Source of the DNA: Micromonospora yangpuensis
Lineage (GTDB): Bacteria > Actinomycetota > Actinomycetes > Mycobacteriales > Micromonosporaceae
Assembly: GCF_900091615.1 (NCBI RefSeq)
Contig: NZ_FMIA01000002.1
Span: 3,782,001 to 3,846,000 of the forward strand
Reading direction: 5' to 3'
DNA: 64,000 bases
Shown: positions 25,026 through 32,874 of the stretch, piece by piece
Layout: each line of letters begins with the position of its first letter
Numbering within the stretch: position 1 is the first letter of the stretch
Translations under genes and position numbers: made by a program
Notes under the pieces: generated by a model
Database searches by the model: none
What the model was told of the DNA's origin: nothing
The model's input: only the letters and a program-made list of their open reading frames with translations

Positions 25026-25862
25026 GTGTCGGAGACCCCCCGCCAGTTGCGGGCGGACTGTTTCCGGTGCTTCGCGCTCTGCTGCGTCGCACCGGCCTTC
25101 GCCGCCTCGGCCGACTTCGCCCTGGACAAACCCGCCGGGCGGCCCTGTGCCCACCTGGCCGGTGACTTCCGGTGCGGCATCCACGGGCAGCTGCGTGACC
25201 GGGGCTTCGCCGGGTGCACGGTCTTCGACTGCTTCGGCGCCGGCCAGCAGGTCTCCCAGGTCACCTACGGTGGGCGGAGCTGGCGCGACCAGCCGCGGTC
25301 GGCGGCGCAGATGTTCGACACCTTCGCCGTGCAGCGGCACCTGCACGAGCTGCTGTGGTACCTGACCGAGGCGGTGGCGCTGGGCCCGACCGAGCCGCTA
25401 CGCGGCCAACTGCGGCGCGCGGTGGCGGAGACCCTCCGGCACACCGACGCGAGCCCGGCGGAGCTGCTGGCGCTGGACGTCGACGCCCACCGGGCCACGG
25501 TCAACGTGCTGCTGTCGCGCGCCAGCGAACTGCTGCGTGGTCGCGGCGGGGCCGACCGGCGCGGCGCGCAGCTGGTCGGGGTCGACCTGCGCCGGGTACG
25601 CCTGGTCGGGGCCAACCTGCGGGGCGCGGTGCTGGTCGGGGCGGACCTGCGCGGCGTTGACCTCACCCGGGCCGACGTCACCGGGGCCGACCTGCGCGGC
25701 GCCGACCTGCGCGGGGCGGACCTGCGGCGCACGCTCTTCCTGCACCGCGCCCAGCTCGACGCGGCCCGGGGTGACCTGCGCACCCGGCTGCCGGCGTCGC
25801 TGTCCCGGCCCGCACACTGGTCAGCGCTGCCGCTCACCCCGACCCGCCGCGCCACCCGGTGA
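25026..25862 (+). CDS. Pentapeptide-repeat protein with Cys-rich N-terminal region
   Basis: A 278-residue protein from the GTG at 25026 (GGAGG upstream). The N-terminal 70 residues are Cys-rich (CFRCFALCC, CAHLAGDFRCGIHGQL, GCTVFDCFGAGQ), resembling a zinc- or Fe-S-binding module. The C-terminal ~85 residues carry about twelve A(D/N)L-type pentapeptides (LVGVDLRRVRLVGANLRGAV onward), predicted to form a right-handed beta-helix. The same N-terminal module plus pentapeptides is common in actinobacteria; function is unknown. It lies 98 bp after the STAND gene on the same strand and could belong to that operon. Confidence 0.8.
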   Translation: MSETPRQLRADCFRCFALCCVAPAFAASADFALDKPAGRPCAHLAGDFRCGIHGQLRDRGFAGCTVFDCFGAGQQVSQVTYGGRSWRDQPRSAAQMFDTFAVQRHLHELLWYLTEAVALGPTEPLRGQLRRAVAETLRHTDASPAELLALDVDAHRATVNVLLSRASELLRGRGGADRRGAQLVGVDLRRVRLVGANLRGAVLVGADLRGVDLTRADVTGADLRGADLRGADLRRTLFLHRAQLDAARGDLRTRLPASLSRPAHWSALPLTPTRRATR

Positions 25863-25992
25863 CGACTTCGCCGACCTGCCGGCCGAGCAGGCCCGGCCCA
25901 CGCGGGAGACCAGCCGGGCCGGATACGACGTGGCGGCGGTCTCCGGCACCGAGGACCCGATGCTGGAGGAACAGACCTGACGCCCGGCGTCC

Positions 25993-26034
25993 CGCCGGTC
26001 CGTGGCCCCGATCGGGTGGCACCACGGACCGGCG
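25993..26034. terminator. Bidirectional terminator
   Basis: CGCCGGTCCGTGG (25993-26005) pairs perfectly with CCACGGACCGGCG (26022-26034) around a 16-nt loop, between two convergent transcripts. It ends 3 bp before the ferredoxin stop codon. Confidence 0.7.
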
Positions 26035-26037
26035 GAC

Positions 26038-26265
26038 TCAGTCCAGGTGGATCGCGCCGGCCGGGCAGAGGTCGACGGCGCGACGGACCCGCTCGACGCT
26101 CTGCGGTGCCGGCTCGGCCACCCGCAGCAGCACCAGACCGTCGGTGTCGTCCTGTTCGAAGACCTCCGGGGCGGTGAGCACGCAGTTGCCGGAGCCGCAG
26201 CAGACGTCCCGGTCCACCCGCAGGCGCACCGTCGTCTCCGGCGGGGCCGGCCGGTCGGCGCTCAC
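26038..26265 (-). CDS. Small ferredoxin of a P450 system
   Basis: A 75-residue ferredoxin. Cysteines occur as CCGSGNC (with the first Cys of the second pair position replaced by non-Cys) and a distal CPAGAI, the three-cysteine spacing of [3Fe-4S] ferredoxins that serve actinobacterial P450s. The GTG start at 26265 overlaps the stop of the P450 gene (GTGA), giving tight coupling. It most likely passes electrons to the P450 encoded upstream; the reductase is elsewhere. Confidence 0.88.
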   Translation of the reverse strand: MSADRPAPPETTVRLRVDRDVCCGSGNCVLTAPEVFEQDDTDGLVLLRVAEPAPQSVERVRRAVDLCPAGAIHLD

Positions 26266-27488
26266 CAGCTGACCGGAAGCACGTCGAGGCCGAAAACCAC
26301 CGCGTTGTCCCGGATCGGCAGTTGTTCCGGCTCGGCGGTCACCCGCAGGTCGGGGAAGCGCCGGGCCAGCCCCACCAGGGCCAGCCGCAGCTCGGCGCGG
26401 GCCAGCGGCTGACCGATGCACTGGTGCACACCGAAGCCGAAGGCCAGGTGCTGGTGTGCCTGGCGGTACGGGTCGAACCCCTCGGCGTCGTCGAAGACCT
26501 CGGTGTCCCGGTTGGCCAGGGCGATCAACACGATGACCCCCTCACCGGCTCGGATCAGCTGCCCGCCGATCTCCACATCCTCGGTGGCCACCCGGGCCAG
26601 TCCGGTGCGCACGATGCTGAGGTAGCGCAGCAGCTCCTCGACCAGATCGGCGACGCGTTCGGGCTCGTCGCGCAGCAGGGCGAACTGGTCGGGTCGCCGG
26701 GTCAGCAGCAGGACGCTCAACCCGAGCATGTTGGCGGTCGTCTCGTGGCCGGCGATGAGCAGCAGCAGCGCCATGCCGACCAGCTCGTCGAGCTCCAACT
26801 CCCCCGGCTCGACCCGTTCCCGGACCAGGCGGCTGAGCAGGTCGTCGGCGGCGGCGTCGGGGTGGGCCAACCGCTCCTGGGCCAACTGCCGCAGGTAGCT
26901 CTGCAGCTCCCGGACGGCGGCCTGCACCCGCTCCATCGGCTCGTTGCGGCTGAGCAGGGTGCGGCTGTGGGCCTGGAAGAAGTCGTGGTCGGCGTAGGGC
27001 ACGCCGAGCAGGTGGCAGATCACCATCGACGGCAGCGGCAGGGCGAACGTCGACACCAGGTCGGCCGGTGGACCGACGGCGGCGAGGTCGTCCAGGCAAC
27101 GGTCGACGGTCTGCGTGATCAGCGGCTCGATCCGCCGGACATTCTTGATCATGAACTCGGCGGTGAGCATCCGCCTCAGTCGACTGTGCTCGGCGCCGTC
27201 CATCCGGATGAACGAGCCCTTGCCGTCCTCGGCGGTCTGCGGCGGCAGGGGACGCAGCAGGGGGAAGCCGGGCCGGGTGAGGTCGGAACTGAAGGCCGGG
27301 TGGCGCAGCAGGCGACGCACGTCGGCGTGCCGGCTGACCAGCCAGGCAGTGGCCCCGGTGGGCAGCCGGACCCGGGTCACCGGGGCGGCGTAGCGCTCCT
27401 GCTCGTCCTCGGCCAGCAGGGCGAAGGGGCCGCGGGCGGCGTTCACCGGCGGCCACACGGGCAATTCAGCCTCGACGGAACGGGTCAT
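26262..27488 (-). CDS. Cytochrome P450
   Basis: A 408-residue bacterial P450. The start is the ATG at 27488, preceded by GGAGGTG; longer frames add a non-homologous leader. The I-helix oxygen-activating motif is AGHETTAN (about 243-250), the K-helix ExxR lies in ELLRYL, and the heme loop is FGFGVHQCIGQPLAR (Cys at about 350). The RMDGAEHSRLRRML and ALANRDTEVF blocks match hydroxylating P450s of secondary metabolism. It is divergent from a TetR-controlled operon; two 16-bp palindromes lie in the shared promoter region. Substrate is unknown. Confidence 0.93.
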   Translation of the reverse strand: MTRSVEAELPVWPPVNAARGPFALLAEDEQERYAAPVTRVRLPTGATAWLVSRHADVRRLLRHPAFSSDLTRPGFPLLRPLPPQTAEDGKGSFIRMDGAEHSRLRRMLTAEFMIKNVRRIEPLITQTVDRCLDDLAAVGPPADLVSTFALPLPSMVICHLLGVPYADHDFFQAHSRTLLSRNEPMERVQAAVRELQSYLRQLAQERLAHPDAAADDLLSRLVRERVEPGELELDELVGMALLLLIAGHETTANMLGLSVLLLTRRPDQFALLRDEPERVADLVEELLRYLSIVRTGLARVATEDVEIGGQLIRAGEGVIVLIALANRDTEVFDDAEGFDPYRQAHQHLAFGFGVHQCIGQPLARAELRLALVGLARRFPDLRVTAEPEQLPIRDNAVVFGLDVLPVSW

Positions 27489-27574
27489 CGGGGGCACCTC
27501 CCGCAGCGACTCCTCGTATTCATGTCGTTGCGAAACGTTACCCATCGGCACACATCTACACAAGACCCGACCAC

Positions 27575-27624
27575 TTGAGCGATCGCTCAAAAGCGACTAC
27601 GCTCCGATTTGAGCATCCGCTCAA
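27575..27624. promoter_or_regulatory. Twin 16-bp palindromic operators (TetR-type)
   Basis: TTGAGCGATCGCTCAA (27575-27590) is a perfect palindrome; TTGAGCATCCGCTCAA (27609-27624) has the same 6-bp arms with an imperfect centre. Centres are 34 bp apart. They lie in the 151-bp gap between the divergent P450 and the operon ending in a TetR gene, which is the likely binder. Confidence 0.75.
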
Positions 27625-27639
27625 CCCAGGGAGGCCGCA

Positions 27640-28623
27640 GTGGACGGTAGCCACGGAGACGATCTCACCTCGAATTCCGACGACGCCCCGAAAGACCTGG
27701 ACTGGGCCTTGTTCGCCCCGGGCCCGGCGGCCGACACCGACGGCTCCCGGCCACCCCGGACGGCCGCCAACTGGATCCTGGCCGGTCTCATCGGCATGGT
27801 CGGCGTGCTCTCGTTCTTCGTCACCGTCCACACCGGACGGGCCGACAGCGCCGTGCTCTTCGTCGGCCTGCCGGTGACCCTCGCGGTGGCGCTGGCGCTC
27901 GTGCCCGGTCGGACCGGGCACGGTCGGGTCTTCGGGCTGACCACGGTCGCCCTGCTGCTCGCCGCGGTGCTGCTGCACGAGGGCGCGATCTGCGTACTGC
28001 TCGCCGCCCCGCTGGTGTATCTGGTGGTGCACGGCACGACCGCTCTGATCCACGCCGTCCGGCGCCACTCATCGGCCCACGTGCTGGTGCTGCTGCCGCT
28101 GCTGCTGGTCACCGCGACCGAGGGCACCGGTACGGGTTGGCGGGTCACCCCCGATCAGCGGGTCGAGGTGGTGCGGGTGGTCGCGTTGCCGGCCGACGAG
28201 GTCGCCGCCCGGCTGGCCGCCGGTCCCCGTCCGGTGCCGGTCCGGTCACTGCCACTGCGGCTGCTGCGGGTGCCCATGCCGCAGCAGGTCTCCGGGGACG
28301 GGCTGGCCGACGGCGACCGCTGGCTGTTCGCGTACCACGGCTCGGCGCACGGCCCCGGCGGACACCTGCTGGCCGAGGTCGACCGGAGCGGGCCGGGCCG
28401 GGTCGGCTTGCGGTTCGTGACCAACAGCTCGATCACCGGGCGCTGGCTCGACTGGCAGCGGGCCGACCTGAGCTGGCGGGCCGTCGACCCGGCACAGACC
28501 GAGGTCCGCGTGACCGTCGCCTACCGGCGCGGACTCGACCCGTCGTGGTACTTCGGGCCGCTCCAGGACGCCCTGATGCACCGGGGCGTCGGCCACCTGC
28601 TGGACATGCTGGCCCTGCCGTGA
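27640..28623 (+). CDS. Membrane protein with C-terminal SRPBCC/cyclase-like region
   Basis: A 327-residue protein from a GTG at 27640 (GGGAGG upstream). After a hydrophilic N-terminus, four hydrophobic segments occur between about residues 43 and 165 (NWILAGLIGMVGVLSFFV onward). The C-terminal 140 residues are soluble and mixed alpha/beta (VRVVALPADEVAARLAAG, RVGLRFVTNSSITGRWLDW, TVAYRRGLDPSWYFGPLQ), resembling a START/SRPBCC-like ligand-binding fold. I do not recognise a named family. It is the first gene of a coupled three-gene operon with the TetR gene. Confidence 0.65.
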   Translation: MDGSHGDDLTSNSDDAPKDLDWALFAPGPAADTDGSRPPRTAANWILAGLIGMVGVLSFFVTVHTGRADSAVLFVGLPVTLAVALALVPGRTGHGRVFGLTTVALLLAAVLLHEGAICVLLAAPLVYLVVHGTTALIHAVRRHSSAHVLVLLPLLLVTATEGTGTGWRVTPDQRVEVVRVVALPADEVAARLAAGPRPVPVRSLPLRLLRVPMPQQVSGDGLADGDRWLFAYHGSAHGPGGHLLAEVDRSGPGRVGLRFVTNSSITGRWLDWQRADLSWRAVDPAQTEVRVTVAYRRGLDPSWYFGPLQDALMHRGVGHLLDMLALP

Positions 28624-29276
28624 TCCTGCTCCGCTACCTCTGCCTGGTGGTGCCGGTGCTGCTCGCCGCGGCGCGGGCGGACTCCTCCCGCGCCGGACGC
28701 GCCGGGGCGCTGCTCGCGGTGACCGGCAGTTGGGCGTTGGCCGCGGCGGCGGTGCTGGCCGTGGCGGTCGGCGCGGCGGTCGCCGACCCGCACGAGCACG
28801 ATCACCTCGACCGTCGGTACGGGACGTCGTGGCGCGCCTACCGGCGGGCGGTGCGCCCCTGGTGGCCCCGGTGGCGGCCGTACCCGGGTAACCCGCCGGC
28901 CCGGCTCTGGCTGGACGCCGGCTGCGGGCCGTGCGCCCGGACCGGCCGGTTCCTGCTTTGCCGGCGACCTACCGGCCTGCGCCTGCGGCCGGCGGCCCGG
29001 CACCGGCAGGTGCTGTGGCGGGCGGAGTACGTGGGCGGCGACGGCCACATCGGACGGGGGGTGGTCGCCGTCGCCCACGGACTCGACCATCTCCAGCGGG
29101 GCTGGGCCTACCTCGGCTGGCTGCTGCGGCCGCCCGGCCCGGCCTGGCTGGCGCAGCTGGTGACCGATGCGATGATCGCACCGCCCCATCCGGCGCGCGT
29201 CCGAGGAGACCCATGTCCGACACCAAGCAGCGACTGCTCGACGGCACCCTCACCGCGCTGCGCGAACACGGGATAG
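28620..29276 (+). CDS. Membrane methyltransferase-like segment fused to a DCC (DUF393) thiol-oxidoreductase domain
   Basis: A 218-residue protein starting at GTG 28620 inside the preceding stop. The N-terminal part has two hydrophobic segments then RRYGTSWRAYRRAVRPWWPR, reminiscent of the C-terminal motif of isoprenylcysteine methyltransferase-like proteins. From about 100 there is LWLDAGCGPCARTGRFLL, the DxxCxxC motif that names DCC/DUF393 proteins, followed by the family's long helical tail. The last 21 codons overlap the TetR gene in another frame. The pairing of a truncated methyltransferase-like part with DCC is unusual; its reaction is unknown. Confidence 0.6.
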   Translation: MILLRYLCLVVPVLLAAARADSSRAGRAGALLAVTGSWALAAAAVLAVAVGAAVADPHEHDHLDRRYGTSWRAYRRAVRPWWPRWRPYPGNPPARLWLDAGCGPCARTGRFLLCRRPTGLRLRPAARHRQVLWRAEYVGGDGHIGRGVVAVAHGLDHLQRGWAYLGWLLRPPGPAWLAQLVTDAMIAPPHPARVRGDPCPTPSSDCSTAPSPRCANTG

Positions 29277-29866
29277 CCGGCATCTCCGCCCGGACCATCG
29301 CCGCGGCGGCCGGGGTGAACCAGGCGCTGGTCTTCTACCACTTCGGCACCGTCGACGAGCTGCTCGGCGCGGCCTGCCGGGCCGGCACCGCGCAGCGGGT
29401 GGCCCGGTACGCGCAGCGGTTCACCGAGGTGGGCTCGCTGCGTGAGCTGCTGGCGGTCGGGCAGGCCCTGCACGTGGCGGAACGCGAGCTGGGCAACGTC
29501 TCGGTGCTGGCCCAACTGCTCGCCGGGGCGCAGAGCGAGCCCCGGCTGGCCGCGCCCACCGCCGAGGCCCTGCAACTGTGGGTGGACGAGATCGAGCCGG
29601 TGCTGGTCCGGCTGCTGGCCGGCTCACCGTTGGCCGAGGTGGCCGACATCCCCGGGCTGGCCCGCGCGGTCGCCGCCGGCTTCGTCGGCCTGGAGCTCTA
29701 CGAGGGGGTCGACGCCGTCGGCGCGACCCGGGCGGTCGGGGCCCTGGAGCAGCTGGCCGTGCTGGTCGAGGCCGTCGACGACCTCGGCCCGGTGGCCCGC
29801 CGGGCGGTGCGCGCCCGGATCAGCCGCACCGCGCGCCGGAGTGGCCCGGCCCGGCCCGTCCGGTGA
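29213..29866 (+). CDS. TetR/AcrR family transcriptional regulator
   Basis: A 217-residue regulator with GAGGAG before its ATG. The N-terminal helix-turn-helix is textbook: LTALREHGIAGISARTIAAAAGVNQALVFYHFGTVDELL (residues about 12-50, split here by the recognition helix at GVNQALVFYHF). The remaining 165 residues are the ligand-binding dimer domain. It probably binds the twin TTGAGC-N4-GCTCAA sites 1.6 kb upstream to control its own operon and the divergent P450. Its last 243 bp are overlapped on the other strand by the 3' extension of the lycopene cyclase gene. Confidence 0.88.
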   Translation: MSDTKQRLLDGTLTALREHGIAGISARTIAAAAGVNQALVFYHFGTVDELLGAACRAGTAQRVARYAQRFTEVGSLRELLAVGQALHVAERELGNVSVLAQLLAGAQSEPRLAAPTAEALQLWVDEIEPVLVRLLAGSPLAEVADIPGLARAVAAGFVGLELYEGVDAVGATRAVGALEQLAVLVEAVDDLGPVARRAVRARISRTARRSGPARPVR

Positions 29867-31204
29867 ACCGGGCCGTGCGTCTGGGCCGGGCCGTGCGTCT
29901 GAGCGCGGCCGTACGTCTGGGCCGGGCCGTACGTCTGGGCCGGGCCGTACGTCTGGGCCGGGCCGTACGTCGGGTGCCACGCCGGCGGTGACCGCCGCGG
30001 GCACCGGCGCCGCCGGCACGGCCGGGCGCAGCCGGGCCGTCAGGCGGGCGGCGGCGTCACCGGCCGTCGCGGTGACCATCGGCAACAGCCTGGTCGTGCT
30101 CATCACCGCCAGTTCCTCGGCGGGGGTGCTGGTGCCGTCGAGGAACCGCAGCACCCGCTCGGCCGGGTTACGGGCGAAGAGCCGGGCGAAGAAGTCCGGC
30201 CCGCCGACCGTCCCGGCGTCCAGGGCCCGCAGCGCGACCGCGTCCATCCACCGGTGCCGACGCGGGTACGCGGGCGCGGGCACCGGTGGACCGCCGGCGG
30301 CCACGGCCCGGGCGACCTGCTCGGCCTGGCGGTGCATGGCGGAGAAGGTGAAACCGGTGGAGCCCCGGGTGGCGCCACCGGCGGTGCCGAGGCGGACCAC
30401 CCGGGGTGAGGGGCGGGCCACGAAGGGGCCGTCGGTCATCGGGATCACCCCGTTCTCCACCTCCCGCACCCGCAGCGTCGCCGGGTCGAGCCCGAGCAGG
30501 TCGCGGTACCCGGCCAGCGCCCGGTCGTAGGCCTCGGAGGTGAGCAGGCCCGGGGTGAACTCGGTGTACTCGATCAGGGCGTACCGGCTGTCGACCGGCA
30601 GCACGTAGCCGAAGGAGACACCCCGGGCCGGTTGCCGGGTGCGGAAGTCCATCAGGACCGCCCGGTCGGGGTCGAAGACCGGCGTGGCGGCCTCCACCCA
30701 CCAGCCCCGGAAGTGCTGCAGCCAGGTGGTCCGGCCGGCGCGCTCCGGTGGGCGGGGACGGGAGTCCAGCACCCACCGGGCCCGCAGCAGCGGCTGCCCG
30801 TCGGGGGCGTTCACCCGTACCCGCTGCCCGTCGTCGTCGAGCCGGCCGACGGCCGCGCCGATCCGGATGGCCGCCAGCCGCCGCTCGGCCTCGGCGGCGC
30901 GGGCGTAGAGCGGGGCGGAGCGCAGCATCGCGTACCGCAGCGGGGTGAGGTAGAGCAGCCGGCGGCCGGCCGGGGTGGTCACCTCGACCCGGTCCCAGCT
31001 CGCGCTGAGCAGTGGGTCCAGGTCGTCGTCGGGTGTGCCCCAGAAGGCCCAGGTGCGGTCCTGGCCACGCTTGTGCACCGGGTCGACCACGGCCACCCGC
31101 AGGCCGCGGACCCGGTGGCGGTCCAGGGCGGCCAGCACGAGCGACGCCGCACCGCCCCCGCCCACCAGGGCGAGGTCGACGTCCGGGACAGAGGTGACGC
31201 TCAC
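29624..31204 (-). CDS. crtY: Lycopene cyclase-like protein with long repetitive C-terminal extension
   Basis: About 526 residues from GTG 31204 (an ATG at 31303 would add 33). The FAD/NAD-binding strand is VDLALVGGGGAASLVL, followed by HKRGQDRTWAFW, SFGYVLPVDSRYALIEYTEF and GGATRGSTGFTFSAMHRQA, all typical of CrtY-type lycopene beta-cyclases, which ring-close lycopene to beta-carotene. Homologous sequence ends near residue 395 (30000); a normal enzyme would stop there. Instead DVRPGP-type hexapeptides (18-bp DNA repeats) and 80 residues antisense to the TetR gene follow. A nearby stop may have been lost when the repeats expanded. No other carotenoid genes are present. Confidence 0.8.
   Translation of the reverse strand: MSVTSVPDVDLALVGGGGAASLVLAALDRHRVRGLRVAVVDPVHKRGQDRTWAFWGTPDDDLDPLLSASWDRVEVTTPAGRRLLYLTPLRYAMLRSAPLYARAAEAERRLAAIRIGAAVGRLDDDGQRVRVNAPDGQPLLRARWVLDSRPRPPERAGRTTWLQHFRGWWVEAATPVFDPDRAVLMDFRTRQPARGVSFGYVLPVDSRYALIEYTEFTPGLLTSEAYDRALAGYRDLLGLDPATLRVREVENGVIPMTDGPFVARPSPRVVRLGTAGGATRGSTGFTFSAMHRQAEQVARAVAAGGPPVPAPAYPRRHRWMDAVALRALDAGTVGGPDFFARLFARNPAERVLRFLDGTSTPAEELAVMSTTRLLPMVTATAGDAAARLTARLRPAVPAAPVPAAVTAGVAPDVRPGPDVRPGPDVRPGPDVRPRSDARPGPDARPGSPDGPGRATPARGAADPGAHRPAGHRAEVVDGLDQHGQLLQGPDRPGRADGVDPLVELQADEAGGDRAGQPGDVGHLGQR
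29870..29971. repeat. 18-bp tandem repeats between convergent genes
   Basis: Five units plus a partial sixth of GGGCCGTACGTCTGGGCC (with small variants) directly follow the TetR stop codon. On the minus strand they encode DVRPGP hexapeptides in the cyclase extension. Confidence 0.85.
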
Positions 31205-31415
31205 CTTCCTGAGGCTGCCACACCGCCCGCCCGATGCCGGCGGCGGCGTACCGGGACGTGCCGGGGTGAACACGGGACGGCAACGAAGATTTCTCATTTT
31301 CACCGGATGGAGGACCCAACCGCCCTAGTGTTGGGCACACCGGTGCTCGTCACGGAGTTGGCCACCCGAACGACGTCCCACGCAGTCAGCGGACGAAAAG
31401 TGAGGGAACACGCGT

Positions 31416-31898
31416 ATGAAGACGAAGACACTACCCGTAGCGGCGGCGCTCGGCGTGGGACTCGGCACGGTGCTCCTCCCGGCCGCCGCGCTCGCCGACA
31501 CCACCGTGTCACCGGCGACCACACCGGTAGGCGGGACGGTCGTGCTGACCAGCTCCTGCAATCCCAAGAGCGGCGACGCGATCTTCCGGGTCACCGGCCC
31601 GGACCGGGACCAGAACGTCCGCTCCACCACGGCCGCCGCCGGCGGCGGCCTGAGCGCGGAACTCTTCACCGCCGGCTTCACCCTGGGCAGCTACACGGTC
31701 ACCTCCACCTGCGGCGACGGCAGCGACGCAGGCAGCGCGACCTTCACCGTCACCCCGATCGGGGGCGCCCCGGCCGGAGACGGTGGCGGTGGCGGCGCGC
31801 CGGAGCTGATCGCGGCGGGCGGGGTGCTGGTGGCGGCGGCGACCGGCGGCACGGTGCTGCTGGTCCGCCGCCGGCGGCAGCGCACCACACCGGCCTGA
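31416..31898 (+). CDS. Secreted membrane-anchored surface protein
   Basis: A 160-residue protein with a signal peptide (MKTKTLPVAAALGVGLGTV, cleavage near ALA-D, residue 28). The exported domain is a short Ig-like beta sandwich with two cysteines (TSSCNP and TSTCGDG) that probably form a disulfide. After a Gly-rich hinge comes a hydrophobic segment (LIAAGGVLVAAATGG) and a basic tail RRRRQ, the layout of a sortase sorting signal, yet no LPxTG-like pentapeptide precedes it. A class F sortase gene follows. It may be a plain membrane anchor or use a divergent motif. Confidence 0.7.
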   Translation: MKTKTLPVAAALGVGLGTVLLPAAALADTTVSPATTPVGGTVVLTSSCNPKSGDAIFRVTGPDRDQNVRSTTAAAGGGLSAELFTAGFTLGSYTVTSTCGDGSDAGSATFTVTPIGGAPAGDGGGGGAPELIAAGGVLVAAATGGTVLLVRRRRQRTTPA

Positions 31899-31950
31899 GC
31901 CCCGCATCCGGGCCGACCTGAGCCCGGGCAGTCCGACCCATCCCTGACGC

Positions 31951-31984
31951 GGGTGCCCGTCCCGGTTCGCCGGGGCGGGCACCC
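31951..31984 (+). terminator. 15-bp stem with UUCG tetraloop
   Basis: GGGTGCCCGTCCCGG and CCGGGGCGGGCACCC (one G-U pair) enclose TTCG, an extra-stable tetraloop, 53 bp past the surface-protein stop and just before the sortase gene. Confidence 0.7.
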
Positions 31985-32007
31985 GTCGACGCGTACGGAG
32001 GTGAGCC

Positions 32008-32718
32008 GTGAGCGGCTGCGCTCCCCCGCCCGGGGCCCGGCCTCCGGAACCGACCGGGTCGGCCGACCGCACCGGGACCAGCCGGCGCCCGGGGCAGCCG
32101 GTCGACTGGGGACCGCTGGCGCTCGGGCTGGCCGGGGTGCTCGGCGTGGCACTGCTCGTCGCCGGCCTGACCCTGGCACCGGCCCGACCACCCGGGCCGT
32201 CCGAGGCGGCCCGCCCGGCGGGTCCGGCCCTCGACCGGCCGGGACCGGCCGTGCCGGCACTGCCCCGGGCCGCCCCGGTCCGGGTGACCATCCCGGCGAT
32301 CGGGGTACGCGCACAGGTGGTTCCGGTGGCCGCCGACGCCGCCGGGCAACTGGAGGTACCCCCGCTGGACCGGCCGACGGTGGCCGGCTGGTACCGGCTC
32401 GGGGTGAGTCCCGGCGAGCCGGGCAACGCGGTGCTGGTCGGTCACGTCGACTCCCGACAGACCGGCCCGGCGGTCTTCTTCCGACTCGGTCAGCTCCGGC
32501 CGGGCGACACCGTCGAGGTGGCCCGTGCCGACGGGCGCAGCGCCCGCTTCACCGTGGACGGTGTCGCGTCGTACCCGAAGGAGCAGTTTCCCAGCGCGCT
32601 GGTCTACGGCGGCGACGGCACCGCCCGGCTGCGGCTGCTCACCTGCGGCGGCCGCTTCGACGACGCCCGCCGCGCCTACCTGGACAACACCGTCGTCTTC
32701 GCCACCCGGATCGGCTGA
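32008..32718 (+). CDS. Class F sortase
   Basis: A 236-residue membrane-anchored transpeptidase from GTG 32008 (GGAGG upstream). One hydrophobic segment (about 34-54) is followed by a Pro-rich linker and the sortase beta-barrel from about residue 85 (VRVTIPAIGVRAQVVPV). The catalytic His is in VGHVDS (about 147), the Cys in LLTCGG (about 211) and the Arg near the end (RRAYLDNTVVF region). The short domain without extra insertions matches class F enzymes of actinobacteria, which anchor or link surface proteins. The nearest candidate substrate is the preceding gene. Confidence 0.88.
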   Translation: MSGCAPPPGARPPEPTGSADRTGTSRRPGQPVDWGPLALGLAGVLGVALLVAGLTLAPARPPGPSEAARPAGPALDRPGPAVPALPRAAPVRVTIPAIGVRAQVVPVAADAAGQLEVPPLDRPTVAGWYRLGVSPGEPGNAVLVGHVDSRQTGPAVFFRLGQLRPGDTVEVARADGRSARFTVDGVASYPKEQFPSALVYGGDGTARLRLLTCGGRFDDARRAYLDNTVVFATRIG

Positions 32719-32874
32719 ACCCACCGGCCGGGACCGCCGACTGCGGGCGCGGCCACCGCGCGGCCCGGACCGCCGACTGCGGCCCGGGTCACCGGCGGGT
32801 CGCGCCGAGCGCGGGTGGGGTCGGTCGGTGCACCCCCGGTGGGGTGGGCGTTCACCGGTGGGGACAATGGTCAG

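Noticed and set aside
25857..25980. Small acidic open frame ending PMLEEQT
   Set aside because: No start codon in frame after the pentapeptide gene; reads on from an antisense-like frame.
29870..29971. CRISPR-like array
   Set aside because: Units are contiguous 18-mers without spacers and there are no cas genes.
26038..31204. Carotenoid gene cluster
   Set aside because: Only a cyclase is present; no phytoene synthase, desaturase or GGPP synthase genes are nearby.
30632..31921. Long frame opposite the lycopene cyclase gene
   Set aside because: Antisense shadow with no family-like pattern, and it also crosses the real surface-protein gene.
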